DNA of 64,000 nucleotides. Origin: Hibiscus mutabilis (taxonomy: Eukaryota > Streptophyta > Magnoliopsida > Malvales > Malvaceae). Under the pieces are notes generated by a model. It was not told the DNA's origin, did not search any database, and worked only from the letters and a program-made list of their open reading frames with translations. The stretch is from contig CM033719.1 of NCBI GenBank assembly GCA_019671005.1, forward strand, positions 23,362,750 to 23,426,749, in the 5' to 3' direction. Below are positions 23,566 through 34,191 of this stretch, piece by piece (the first letter of the stretch is position 1; every line of letters starts with the position of its first letter). A program made the translations under genes and the position numbers.

Positions 23566-24111
23566 TTTTATATTTTGACTCAAATTTTAATTAGTAATTA
23601 AATTAGTTTTATTGTAATTCTAGTAGTTAAAGATTACTTGGTAATTATGATTTACTTTAATGAGTAAATATATATTTTAGGTAGGAGATCTTATTGGATA
23701 AGATTTTTTGGTGACCAAATATTTGAGTCTATAAATATAAACTATGTTTAACCTTTTAAATTTTGAATTATGAGAGAATGAGAGAGAGAGGAGAATGAAT
23801 TACTCTGGAGAGATGTAACCACTTTTAGGTTCTCTACAACTATTGTGCCTACGTTGTAGAGATGTGTATTGTAAGGATGTTGGGAAGAGTATTTTAGTTC
23901 TACCGGATCATGGGATTTGTACACCGAGTTTTGGGATTACATGAGTTATCATGTATTTGTACTCTTCGGGTTATTTACGTTGATAGTGGATTGATTTCTC
24001 TCGTCCGTGGAGGTAGGCTATGCTGAACCACGTTAAATCTTGTTTCTTGTGCATGTCTTGGTCTATGTCGTTATTACTTGGGTTATTTTGCCGCATACCA
24101 AATTCCTAACA
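23566..24111 (+). mobile_element. Copia-type solo LTR inside the LINE
   Basis: It ends ACCAAATTCCTAACA and starts near TTATATTTTGACTCAAATT, mirroring the ends of the LTR at 20765-21272. It has a TATA-type box CTATAAATATAAAC (about 23730) and the U5 phrase CGTGGAGGTAGGCTATGCTG then ACCACGTTAAATCTTG. LINE coding sequence resumes on both sides. The left edge is uncertain by a few bases. Confidence 0.7.
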
Positions 24112-24386
24112 CTTCCTTATTCGGACTTGGACCTGAGTGTTGACAATTTTGAACAATGCAATCTACAATTTCAGTCTCTAGTCGATGTTCCTCCTCAAAT
24201 CGGAACACAAGGCCAGCCTTTTCATCCGATATCCCAACACTCCTATCGCCTCATGCCTGTTCCTCGCCCAAATCTAGCATACGTGACACCTCCCACAGAT
24301 GATTTTCCTTCCTCATCACCGACTCAATAATCTCACTAGACTCCGAAACAACAATACCTAAGGACGTCGCATCCCTATAAGCCATT

Positions 24387-25405
24387 CTATCTAAACTGTC
24401 CCCTGCGCTTTCTGAAACGACCCCAAAGGTGGAGGCTTAACCACCTCATTATCCATATTAGCCGATACGTCAACCTGCCTTCATCCGTATTCACAACAAA
24501 GACCTCTACTTCATGGACTCTAATGGGAAAAGATCGCCCCTCCACTTTTAGAGAAACAACTCTTTCAATTTGTTCAATTGTAATGGTAAAAATCTGTACC
24601 CTTCCCTTTTCAAACGTAGTCGGATTTTTAGAATCCACATCAATTTGAACCATAGAGCCCCAAATCCTCGCAATGTTTTCGAACGATGCCCTCGGCCAAG
24701 CATGTACTGGAATACCGCTAATAGCCAACAAAACCTTCCTTGATTTCATCGTAATTGCCGACAACCAGCCCTCAACCCTTTAGAAACAACACTCGAGCTT
24801 TTTGTTTGCTAATTCACTCAATCACATAATTAAAGATGCAACGATCCTGCAAGATACATTAAAGAGAAACCATTCAACCCCTCATTTTCCAAATCTGCTG
24901 CTATATTCGATAACTTTCTTGGTTGATATGTCCACCCCACTAAATATGTCTTGAGGATCTCGACATTATTGGCATCAATTTCACCCATAATTTTTTTTCT
25001 AGTAAGTTTTGTTGCATATTCTTGTCCTTCACAGCAGATTAAGGAATAGGGTTCTCGCGTTACACCTCTAGAAATTATCCTTCGCCTCCCTTTACGCCAA
25101 CGACACATGAATTTTCAACCCATGAATCTAAAACCATCCAAACGCTCAATCAGCTGCAACGCATTCCTTTTCGTTGCCATTCATACAAAACCAAAATGCC
25201 TATCATCTCTCTCTCGTTTGGACAGTGCAAAAATATCCACCACAACCCCATGACGATCAAACGCCCTCCATAAACCCTGCCAATGAAAAAGAGGTGGGAC
25301 ATTTGCAACGAAGCACATCCAAACACGGTACTGGCGTCTTCCCTCCGGAAGCCCTGATTGCTGCGATTGCTGTGATTGCATATGATCAACTTGTAAGCTG
25401 GTCAT
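24387..25405 (-). pseudogene. LINE ORF1 protein (RRM-like plus DUF4283-like)
   Basis: 25405-25181 encodes CFVANVPPLFHWQGLWRAF, DRHGVVVDIFALSKR and HFGFV, an RNA-recognition fold with RNP-like motifs. 25108-24830 continues the linker. 24764-24387 holds PVHAWPRASFENIARIWGS and VDSKNPTTFEKGRVQI, the DUF4283-type tail found in plant L1 ORF1. ORF1 proteins bind element RNA. Frame changes near 25150 and 24800 break it. Confidence 0.8.
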
Positions 25406-25618
25406 TTAATCGAACACCTGGTGGGCATTAATTCCATCTATCAGTTTTCTTCAGTCTCTATTTCATTCCCATGTCTGAATTCCACCTATTCTCTTTAATT
25501 ACTCCCTTCCTTTTGTGTTGTTATCTTTCCAAGACTAAATTCCTTCCAAAAGTAAGGAACTAAAAGGTTATGGGCGAGGTTGCAGGGTTCTGCTTTGCCT
25601 AAAGCGAGCTTTATAACA

Positions 25619-25810
25619 GAAGTTCAACACTAATCTGATATCATTAGATAAATATAAATTAATGGCTGAGATTAAACTTTTTTTTTTTTGTCTCTCTTGA
25701 AAATTTTGCATTGTCAACTTTTAACTACTAATTTACACTCATCCCATGGTCTTAAATTAGTATAAACTAAAAGTTTTACATATTATAAGAAGAATATTTC
25801 TCTATATATA
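25619..25810. repeat. Right part of MITE copy 6
   Basis: Continues the unit broken at 22385: after the target duplication it reads ATAAATATAAATTAATGGCT and ends CTTAAATTAGTATAAAC then TTTTACATATTATAAG. It matches the right arms of the other five copies. Confidence 0.75.
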
Positions 25811-26150
25811 GATAGACACACTATAATTATTATAAGAAGAATATTTCTCTATATTATAAGAAGAATATTTCTCTATATATAGATAGACACACTATAATTA
25901 TCAATTCTAACCGTCGAAAACCAAACCAATTAACTTGAACTTGATCAAACTCAATTTGGCAATCAAAAGTCAATAACTCAAATTCGAATTGAATTGAACC
26001 CCAAACTAACCCAAACTTAAAACTCCTTAAACTTAAAATAACTCAAATCTAAACCTAAATTCAAAGTGACCCCAATTTAATGTTAGTATATTATTTTCAA
26101 AAACATAATTTCCTAAAAACAACACTTAAAACTCAATTTAATTTGATTTG
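25811..26150. other. Short duplication and degenerate AACTCAAATT patch
   Basis: ATTATAAGAAGAATATTTCT and TATAGATAGACACACTATAA are each repeated between 25790 and 25905. Then comes a CAAATTCGAATTGAATTGAA patch to 26140. No gene. Confidence 0.5.
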
Positions 26151-26399
26151 ATTTTTTTTCTCAGCAAATGGTTGGTATTATTAAAAAGGAAAGCAAAATT
26201 GCCTAGAAGTCAAATACAACCTGCCAAGCAAAAGTAGAAAGAAACACAACAACAGAAAAGACAACAAAACACCAAAATACATCAAAATCAACATTGAATT
26301 TTGGTGAAAAAAACAGAAGAGACGAAACCTCCACTACCATGATAGTAAATCTTGGAAACTAGGAAACCTGAAACCAAGTTAACTGAGCTACACCACCAT

Positions 26400-26880
26400 T
26401 TGCAAGTGCATCTGCAAGGTTGTTTGCTTCCCTATACATATGAGAGAAACAAACATAAAGCAACGTGGTACAAGCGAAATTAATCTGTTTAAACAAATCT
26501 AAATATGTCCAAGGTCATCGTACTAGATTCGAACACCAAGAAACTGCCACAGTAGAATTCGATTAAATAATTAGACACGGTGTCTCCATCCACTTCGAAC
26601 GCATGAACAAGGATACGACATGATAAATTGCTTGCAATTTGGCCTCATTCGATTCAATAATCACCAAATGGAAAGAAAAGATAGCCAGAATATTACCTTG
26701 GCAATCTCGAAGAACACCACCACAACCCATTGATCCCGGTTTATCCTTTTTAGCACATTTTCTTGTGGTGGAACCCATCGTACACCAAGGCGATGAATCT
26801 CCTCCTTAGCCAACAATTCACAATTCCAAAGACAATCCCACCATTATAATTCAAAAATCAAATGCGTCTCTTTAAAAACC
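26400..26880 (-). pseudogene. LINE RNase H domain
   Basis: 26778-26563 encodes GCGGVLRDCQGNILAIFS and IESNEAKLQAI, the first two acidic strands of the plant L1 RNase H. Downstream the frame breaks. It lacks the intact third motif. Upstream, at 27000-26800, sequence continues the C-terminal part of ORF2 across the hAT insertion. Confidence 0.8.
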
Positions 26881-26978
26881 TTTACCTAATACAACGATCG
26901 AAGTTTAATCAAGAAAAAATCTCTTCAATGGTCAATTTCCTTTTATTAAAAGTTAGCTCATTCTTAGGCAGCCATAAC

Positions 26979-27100
26979 AAGGGCCGTCCCTGGACCAGGG
27001 CAATAAGGGCGCCCGCCCAGGCCCTCACTCTGCCCAGGGCCCACGCTTAAAAAAAAATAAAAGTATAGCTCTTACTTCTTACCGGTAGATAAAAAAACCA

Positions 27101-27155
<55 letters not shown>

Positions 27156-27671
27156 CTGGATAAGTTTTGAGGGCCCTAATAACAAGTATTAAAAAAAATT
27201 AAATCATAAGAGTATGCTCATATTAACAAATATTAACATTAAATTTTTTAATACTTGTTATTATGGATCTATTTTCTCACTATTTATTATTATGAGCATA
27301 CTCTTAAAATTTATTTATTTTTTCAATACTTGTTATTATAAACGTACTCTTAAAATTATTTTTTTCAATACTTAATATTATAGACATGTATTTAAATAGG
27401 AGTATGTAAACGCAACATAGATCGTTATATAGTGGTAGAGATACCATCCAAAACCACAATACCTGCAACCGTTATGTCCACAATAGCATATGTTATTAAA
27501 AGTTTTTACAACTGCGATACCAGCAGTGATAGAAATAACATTTGTTATATCTGCAACCGTGATAAATGCAATATGACCGAATATACGATCACAACCGCAA
27601 TTTAAATCCTCAATTTAGGGCCTAATTTTTTAAAATTACCCTAAGGCCACTAAATTCCAGGAACGGTCCTG
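26979..27671. mobile_element. hAT-type non-autonomous element with large (AT)n run
   Basis: The ends are AAGGGCCGTCCCTGG and, reverse complemented, CAGGACCGTTCCTGG. The flanks are GCCATAAC (26971-26978) and GCCATAAT (27672-27679), 7 of 8 identical. The interior has an (AT)n run and AATACTTGTTATTA repeats like those in 17328-18076. Its body also contains GC-rich GGGCGCCCGCCCAGGCCC near the left end. Confidence 0.85.
27104..27154. repeat. (AT)n microsatellite
   Basis: An uninterrupted alternating AT run of about 50 bp inside the hAT element. Confidence 0.95.
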
Positions 27672-27679
27672 GCCATAAT

Positions 27680-28409
27680 GACCAAAACACCGACAAGCAA
27701 CAAATGAACCATCACTTCTTGACCATCCCATCAAACGAGCAATGATACAATTGATTTATAAAATCGTCCAAAAAACATGGACACACAAATAACAAGTTCC
27801 ACCACCTAAACACCCAATACCAAACAACACTAATCACCTTAAAGGAATAAAAAATAGGATCACAATCCTCCACCACCACATTACACCACTTACAGAACAT
27901 ATGTTTAACCCCCTGTCTTTTAAAAACACCATTGTTGGAACCCTTTTAAAAATATCAACCATAAAAACATTGAACTTAAGGCGATACCTCAAGCTTCCAA
28001 ATAAATCCCAAACCCATACAAAGTTCTTTCCCAACGAAAAAAGAATCAACGACAGTTTTTAACTAAAGCGTTAAATCTTCACACAAGTTTGTCATTTACC
28101 ATTGGGATAAGTTTGATATGAGCCACTAAAGATCTAGTTTGGCGCAATTGTTTCATCTAAAAATCCCAAAGATATCAAGTAAAAACATCCTCTAATTATC
28201 ATGCAACATCGACCATTTATAGTAGAATCCGAGCCAAGGCCATTTCATTACACGCATTTGCAAAAAGCCTCAAAAACACCTTCTCGAGAGGCTTTTCCAC
28301 ACAACATGGATCACACAAAAAAGGACTTTATCACCACTACCCACTTTCCAAGAGAAACAAGAAACTGACATAAAATTTTTCACTGAATCATTTTCAATGT
28401 TCTCCACTA
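27680..28409 (-). pseudogene. LINE ORF2 zf-RVT region, downstream part
   Basis: 28479-28270 carries CFSWKVGSGDKVLF, the step just after the post-RT linker. 28049-27834 and 27900-27712 follow with FCKWCNVVVEDCDPIFYS and WYWVFRWWNLLF, the CxxC and following aromatic block of the zf-RVT module, in changing frames. Confidence 0.75.
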
Positions 28410-28627
28410 TGTAACACACTGAATTTTTCCCAAATCGAATACCCGACAATTTCAAATCCCTAATTGGAAATATTAGCAATTGGGAATTTTATCCAACTGA
28501 TTAAAGGGAATTCAATGACTAATTTGAAATTGTTTATAGTTTAGGGACCACGTGTGTAATTTTCCCTTATTACCTTCCTACCTAAAAATGCGTTTTAGTA
28601 AAAATAATAAATTGGCAAAGGGATCTG

Positions 28628-28690
28628 CCGAGTTTCAATCCTATAACCCTTGCACCCAAGACCTTTACTTACCAATCGAGCTAAACTGAC
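28628..28690 (-). other. tRNA-like sequence inside the solo LTR
   Basis: On the reverse strand GTTTAGCTCGATTGGTAAG resembles a tRNA A-box half and GGATTGAAACTCGG resembles a B box, 30 bp apart. The acceptor stem does not pair, so it is a tRNA-derived fossil or SINE fragment, not a gene. Confidence 0.4.
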
Positions 28691-29311
28691 TTTCATGTTT
28701 AATGTTGCACACTATTTTCTTTTAAGTCTTGTTCAGTTTTTAACCCAGTGCTCAAAAGGCTTGATTTGAGCAAAATCCCAATCTTTATTGTTCAGTGAAC
28801 CAAAGCCATGAGACAGTCCATCTTGTTTTGAGCAAAATCCCGCGTCCCTTGTCTCGGTATCATCTACCGTTTAAGAGAGAACGCCAAAAATTCATTCGAA
28901 ATTCTCTACTCCGTCATTGACTTTGAGCGGCGTTGACTTTTGAGTTTACTTTTCGGACAATCTTGCCATGATGTTTTTCAACATCTAAAGTTCGAATTTG
29001 CAGCCCATTTCGTCAAATTCGAACTTAAAAGTTATGTTTTATTATTTTCAAGTTATATGTACTTGATATTTTAAGATAATTGAATATTAGATATTTACTT
29101 GAGTTATTATTGTGTTAAAGGTGACCATGACTCTCCTATTTGCGAGACCGACGATTTACCTCATCCCCTGCCTATGCAGATCACTCCTAGTCAATCTACG
29201 AGAGCCACATGAGTATGACTATTCATATTAGTGTATGTGTTTTTAGCTGGTGGCATAGTGATAGATATTGATGTAGATTTTTGTTTTTGTAGGTTTTGAT
29301 TTAGTTAGACC

Positions 29312-29533
29312 CAAAGGCAGAGCCAAAAATTTATCTAAGGAGTGTCATTTTCTTGAATGATAATTAAGAGGAGTTAATTATTTATAAATGGGTGTCATTT
29401 TATTTATAAAACGGTGTCAATTTTATATATTTCTAATTTTTTTATATACAAATTATATAGAAAAATACATTTTTCAAAAAAAAAAAAAATTGGGTGTCAA
29501 TAGACACCATTTGTAGATGTGGCTTCGCCCATG
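29312..29533. mobile_element. hAT-type MITE, 222 bp, perfect 8-bp duplication
   Basis: The ends are CAAAGGCAGAGCCAAAAA and, reverse complemented, CATGGGCGAAGCCACATC. Both flanks carry GTTAGACC (29304-29311, 29534-29541). It lies in the solo LTR, so it is younger than that LTR. No coding. Confidence 0.85.
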
Positions 29534-30548
29534 GTTAGACCTAGTGTTAAATCTGAGCGTGGGAGGCGTCCTTTGCAACGTTAAAGCTACTGCCTTTTGA
29601 GGTATGTTTCTTATATGCTACATATTTTCATGTGTGTTGGTGTTTTACAACCTTGCATGATTATTATATGTACTATGACTTGTATGTTTGTCATCACATG
29701 CATACTATTACATAATATGTTTTATGCTATAAAAATCGGATTAATAAAACTATGGTTTATAGATTTACGAAACATCAAACATAAGGAACTTTGATTTATG
29801 AAACTGTGAAACATCAGACTATGGAATTATGAACCTCAGATTTTATGTTAAGGAACTATGTTGTAAGATTCAAATTTTTAATCATCATATCACTGTATGA
29901 GCATGAGTTGAGGTTGTATGGAGGAAATTATGGTTATCACCCCTTAAAATGGATGATATTTTATCACTATGTGATTAGAGATTATAGTGAGGGGTTCTTA
30001 GGAACTTTTCACTTCTTATGTTGGTTGTAGTTGGGTGCATTGCATTTTGCTTGTGATATCACAACATTTATATGATTTGAAGGATTTTTAGGAAAATACA
30101 GTTGTCTTTTATGATTGCTTGCATTTTAGAGACACAATGGGCTCTTTAGTTCACTCTTTTTAATTTCTCTTTCAGATATTTTTAGACTATAGGCGTCGGT
30201 ACTCGAAGCTTCTCTCGTGTTTTTCTGCATGCTATTTCTTAGTATGGACTTGTACTAATTTTCAGATTATGGTTACTGTTTTGAGACTGATGTAATTTTT
30301 GACTTGAGAATAATTTTGTGATTTTAGTCAAAAGCATGCATCCTCATATATTTTCATACAGTTTATGTAGTTAATTTTGAGTTACATTGAACGTTGGAAT
30401 TAAACTTTTGAGATATTATGAAATGTTACGGTTATTATATTTCAAATTAAAGAATAATTTATCTATATTGAGCTTATTTGAGGGTGAAGTTTCGATTGTG
30501 AACTTTTAAATTCGACTATATTTTCTAGGTCTACCAAAGGGGGTTACA

Positions 30549-30990
30549 ATGTGCCTCCAAACAATTGACATCAATTTTTCATCATAGTATTAAATCGCCA
30601 CCAACGAATCTTTTCACCATATTTCGCTACAGTAATCGTCCGCCACAAAACTGTTGTATCAATTGCGTACTCTCATACCCACTTTACCAATGAAGCTTTA
30701 TTCTTAATCTAAAAAATCCATCACACTAAGACCCCCATGTCGCTTAAGCATACATACCTTGATCCAATTAACTTCACTCATCCAACGTTCCTTTCCGGAA
30801 CCACCCCACAAAAACGAACGTCTGATCCGATCTATTCTTTCAATCACCCCCTTGAAACCTTGAAAACACCCATATAATAAATAGGTAAAGATGAAAGAAC
30901 TGAGTTTACGCGATTTATTCTTGCTGCAAATGACAACAAATTCATCTTCCAACTTAATAACTTTGTCGAAATCTATGTATAATTGGATAC
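30549..30990 (-). pseudogene. LINE ORF2 post-RT linker
   Basis: 30952-30704 encodes RIDRIRRSFLWGGSGKERW, VNWIKVCMLKRHGGLSVMD, the FLWGG and GGLGV-type conserved steps after plant L1 RT. Downstream WRTITVAKYGEKIRWW can be read to the LTR edge. Confidence 0.85.
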
Positions 30991-32298
30991 CATACTTGCT
31001 TACAATTCTGGTTTAAACCGATTGAGATACCAAGATAAGTGAAAGATAAATGACCTCCGGTGCATCCGAAAATCTTCACCGCCTCATTCACAATACCTTC
31101 ATCAATATTAACAACAAAAGGTTAATATTGTGCATACTTGAAAGCATGTCGGAAGTAGCTTTAGAGTTTGTGCATACTCAACATTGCCTTCCAAGAAAAT
31201 AATTGTATCATCTGCAATCTGCAGATGTGATAAACACAAATCTTTTACCACGTAAACCCCTTAATCAATCCAACAATTTTTGCATTCACAAGAAGTTAAT
31301 GTAGAGCCTCATCCACAATGACAAATAGAAGCGGAAATAAGGGTCACCTTATCGAATTCCTCTTCGCATTGCAAAATTCTTTCGTAGCACTACCATTAAC
31401 CAAAATAGAGACCTTAGCCAAGCTAATGCATTCAGATATCCATTTCCTCCATAGCATAGAAAAATTCATTCTCAACATGACATGATCCAAGAACTCCCAA
31501 CTAATAAAATCATATGCTTTAAAAAATCTAACTTTAAGATCAATCCAACGTCACTAAATTTCTTCTTTTGCAAAGAATAGATCACTTCATTTGTGAAAAG
31601 AATACCTTCCATAATTTGCCTGCCTCTAACAAATACACTTTGAATGCCGCTTATCAACTTTCCTATCAACAATTGCAATCTTCTTGTCAAAATTTTTGCA
31701 AGAATTTTGTATACAGAGTTTACCAGAATGATTGGCATATAGTCTCCAATTCCTTCTAGTACATCTTTCTTCGGTATTAGCACAATAAAAGTTGAGTTCA
31801 CCCCTAAGCAAGTTTCCTCCCTCGTAGAAATTTCTCAAAAATACTAACACATCATTTTTAAGAAAATGCCATCCCTTTTTATAGAACTCAAAACTGAACC
31901 CATCCAGCCCTTGTGCTTTAGGTCCGTTACAACTTCTAATTACATCATAAGTTTCCTCCTCATAAAAAGCTTTTTCCAGATTCAATTTATCCTCCTCCCC
32001 TAGTTACCTAAACTCAAAATTAGTTGTCAAATATCCTCCTCCCCTAGTTACCTAAACTCAAAATTAGTTGCCAAATACCTCATTCGAGAATTTCCATCAA
32101 ATTGCTTTCGAAATTCCTTAAATAAGAAACTTTTAATAGGTGTAGGATCAGTCACCCATCTACTTCGATACGTATCCCTACAATAGAGAGTTTTTCATTG
32201 AGCGAATTTTAGCTGCCCGATAAAAATAGTTTTATTTTTATCAGCTAATTTCAACCACGTCGCCCTTGATTATTACAACCAAATCGACACCTTATAGC
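30991..32298 (-). pseudogene. LINE reverse transcriptase
   Basis: Near 31985-31880 the reading LEKAFYEEETYDVIRSCNG, KAQGLDGFSFEFYKKGW gives the RT opening. 31801-31472 has YMPIILVNSVYKILAKIL and IQSVFVRGRQIMEGILF. Further on, a broken GDPYFRFYL and a damaged FADD box are visible. Upstream, 32290-32000 carries KLADKNKTIFI-type linker sequence. Frameshifts and stops throughout. Confidence 0.85.
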
Positions 32299-33480
32299 TG
32301 TCGCAGCCAGGACTCGACACAAATAAAAAACACACACGGAGTTGCCTCTAATCTTTTTCGAGGTGATATTGGATCACCTAAAATCAGGTTTGAAGGAGTG
32401 GAGTCCGGTTTGTCCTCCTCGCGTTTGAAGGAACAAATCACTTTTTCAGCTCGGTGTCCTCAGGTTTGAAAGATCCGAGTTTCTTTTTGCTATCTCAGTT
32501 TTGAAAGAGCGAGATTCGATTTGTTCTCCGTAGAAGAGTGAGGGCAAACCCAACAACCGATTTATAGTCCGGCAGGATAAAATCAATTCCTTTTGTTCTT
32601 TGCCCTATTCTTGTTTCACCGGAATGTGCAAAGAGGGACAACTGTAGTCATCAAATTTTCTCCGTCCTTATTTTTATTTTTATTCAGTTTTGTTACTTTA
32701 TATATATATATGTATATATTATTATTATGGTAAATATTATTATTATTAGATATAAAACCCAAGAAGCAAAAAAATAAAAAAGTCCATTAAACATAAAAAA
32801 GAGTCCATTTACATCAGTGGCCCATTATGCCCAAATGAAAAGCCTGGTTGATATCTTTTTCCTCATGCCCAGCACATCCACAACCATTAGATCTGAACAA
32901 GATTCAACGGCTCAGATTGATCTAGGAAGAAGACTGTTCGACTGCCCTTTATGCGTGTGCAGCTCACGCGCCAACTTCACCACCCGTTTAGCTACCCTTT
33001 ACGTGCGTACAGACCACGCGCCACTCCACCACCCGTTTGACTCCTTGGCCGCAAGTCAACACAAGTGACTGCCACACTTCCTTCCCCTCATCACTCGGCC
33101 ATAATATCCGATAAAAAACAAAAAGAAAGTCAATCACCAAATTGAATCAAATCGAAAAAAGAGGAAAGATAATCACCAAATCAGATCAAATAAAGAAAAA
33201 GGGGAAAGTCAATCACCAAATTAGATTATTTCGAAAAAGAAGGGAATCACAATGTAATTTAGGAAAAAATCAAATATTCTTTCTTTCTTTTTTTCTTTCT
33301 ATCATTGTATTTGGCTATAAAAGCCTGAACCCATTCATTGTAAACACAACGATTATTCTAGAAATAACAAGCAAGAAAAGAAAAATTTTGAGGTATATTT
33401 CTTTGATATTTCTTTTTTTATTCAAATAAAAAGGAAAGGGATAACTCCTTTTTACCTTGGATGTTCTTTGAGCCACATCC
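32299..33480 (-). repeat. Ogre-type LTR, probably the 3' LTR of element D
   Basis: The outer edge is TGTCGCAGCCAGGACTCGAC, then CACACGGAGTTGCC, matching the LTR edge at 63234. A tract with AGATCTGAACAAGATTCAACGG and GCTCACGCGCC (32880-33030) resembles the GATCCAAC and CACGCAC region of LTR C. The right edge is not defined. A (TA)n box at 32700-32720 could be a reverse-strand promoter element. Confidence 0.5.
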
Positions 33481-33484
33481 ATGA

Positions 33485-34191
33485 GTGGTGTTTGAGGCCT
33501 CATCTCCGATGATGGATGCTTGTTTACCGAAAAGTCGAAATATTGTTGTTCTTATCCTTCAAGGGCTCACTTGTCCTTCTCATTCTCAACCGCTTGTTTG
33601 CCCTTTATTTTATAGCTTTCAAGCATCCAATTGTATCACTCAATCTCCTTTTTACTGCGCTCTTTTTCTTCTTCAACTTCTTGTTCAATATCTCGTTTTC
33701 ATTGCCCTAGAGTCTTCCTTAAATCACCATTTCAGACCAAAGTCTGGAATTTAAGGAAGTCAACTTTCTAGATTTCAAACCTTTCTTCCAACCCCTTGTA
33801 CATCTTTATTACCTAATCAGCCTCTCCTTTTATGTTTGTCTATGTCTAAACTTGCCTCGTACAAGTATTTCATATATTTTTCTTGTAACGCCTCTACCTT
33901 GGCTCTTTTCAGCTCGTCTCTCAAAATATTGACTTTAGACGGGACCATCCTCAAATGTTCCTCCAAGGACTTGGTTTTCCCTTGGGTAGGCAATGGAATT
34001 CTGTCATTCACCCTTACACTCCTTCAAAAGTCATAGTCAGCGGTGAACATGCACTTATCATCATGAACCACCTTCGTAAGGTAACAATGTTTCCATGAAT
34101 CATTAATAATCTAGACTTTCTCCTTACACTATGTTTGGAACTCGAACTCATATAAGTCAAGACCAGAGGTGATAGGGACGAATTATCGATA
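33485..34191 (-). pseudogene. DUF7745-type ORF1 of element D, C-terminal fragment
   Basis: Immediately beyond the element B edge the reverse strand reads FVPITSGLDLYEFEF, then WKHCYLTKVVHDDKCMFTA, then VNDRIPLPTQGK and LEEHLRMVPSKVNI, leading into a Lys/Glu-rich coiled coil (33940-33500) with frame changes. In the family the same order occurs (RQF(I/V)PxTxGL, then the RVNDNIP-type step, then coiled coil). Stops TAA at 34186, TAG and TGA break it. It joins in frame order with 43852-43630. Confidence 0.75.

Larger units (their letters stand above)
22386..25618 (-). mobile_element. L1-type LINE with most of ORF2 deleted, inserted in a MITE copy
   Basis: The A-tail (T-run 22386-22393 on the plus strand) marks the 3' end; ORF1 lies at 25405-24387. 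A target duplication AAAGTTCAATACT (22373-22385) / GAAGTTCAACACT (25619-25631) brackets it, 11 of 13 identical. Between WNVRG, the start of the ORF2 endonuclease near 23115, and RNase H-like remains almost all of ORF2 is missing. A Copia-type solo LTR (23566-24111) interrupts ORF1-side sequence. Confidence 0.8.
28410..30548 (+). mobile_element. Tekay-like solo LTR inside the LINE
   Basis: It begins TGTAACACACTG and ends AAGGGGGTTACA, the same end type and orientation as the LTRs of element B. LINE reading frame resumes on both sides. It includes a tRNA-like stretch and a hAT MITE. The flanking five bases (CACTA and ATGTG) do not match, so either the duplication decayed or the LTR formed by recombination between different copies. 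Confidence 0.7.
26151..32298 (-). mobile_element. L1-type LINE, ORF2 only, split by two insertions
   Basis: RT, zf-RVT-type linker and RNase H fragments run from 32290 down to about 26400, and an A-tail (T-run 26152-26159) marks the 3' end. It is interrupted by a hAT element (26979-27671) and a solo LTR (28410-30548); removing both restores the domain order. The 5' side is cut at 32298 by the Ogre-type LTR. Many stops. Confidence 0.85.

Noticed and set aside
24040..24330. Plus-strand 96-codon frame spanning the solo LTR edge and LINE
   Set aside because: It crosses a transposon junction and runs antisense to LINE ORF1; chance.
30020..30200. Possible small plant gene in the 29597-30030 frames
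   Set aside because: The frames are short, lie inside a solo LTR and match no family.
32817..33068. 83-codon frame in the Ogre-type LTR
   Set aside because: Within LTR U3-like sequence with repeated CACGCGCC steps; no protein family.
33310..33430. TATA-like GGCTATAAAAGCC with downstream AATAAA on the plus strand
   Set aside because: It looked like a plus-strand LTR promoter, but LTR edge, PBS and ORF1 orientation place this LTR on the minus strand; probably fortuitous or antisense.
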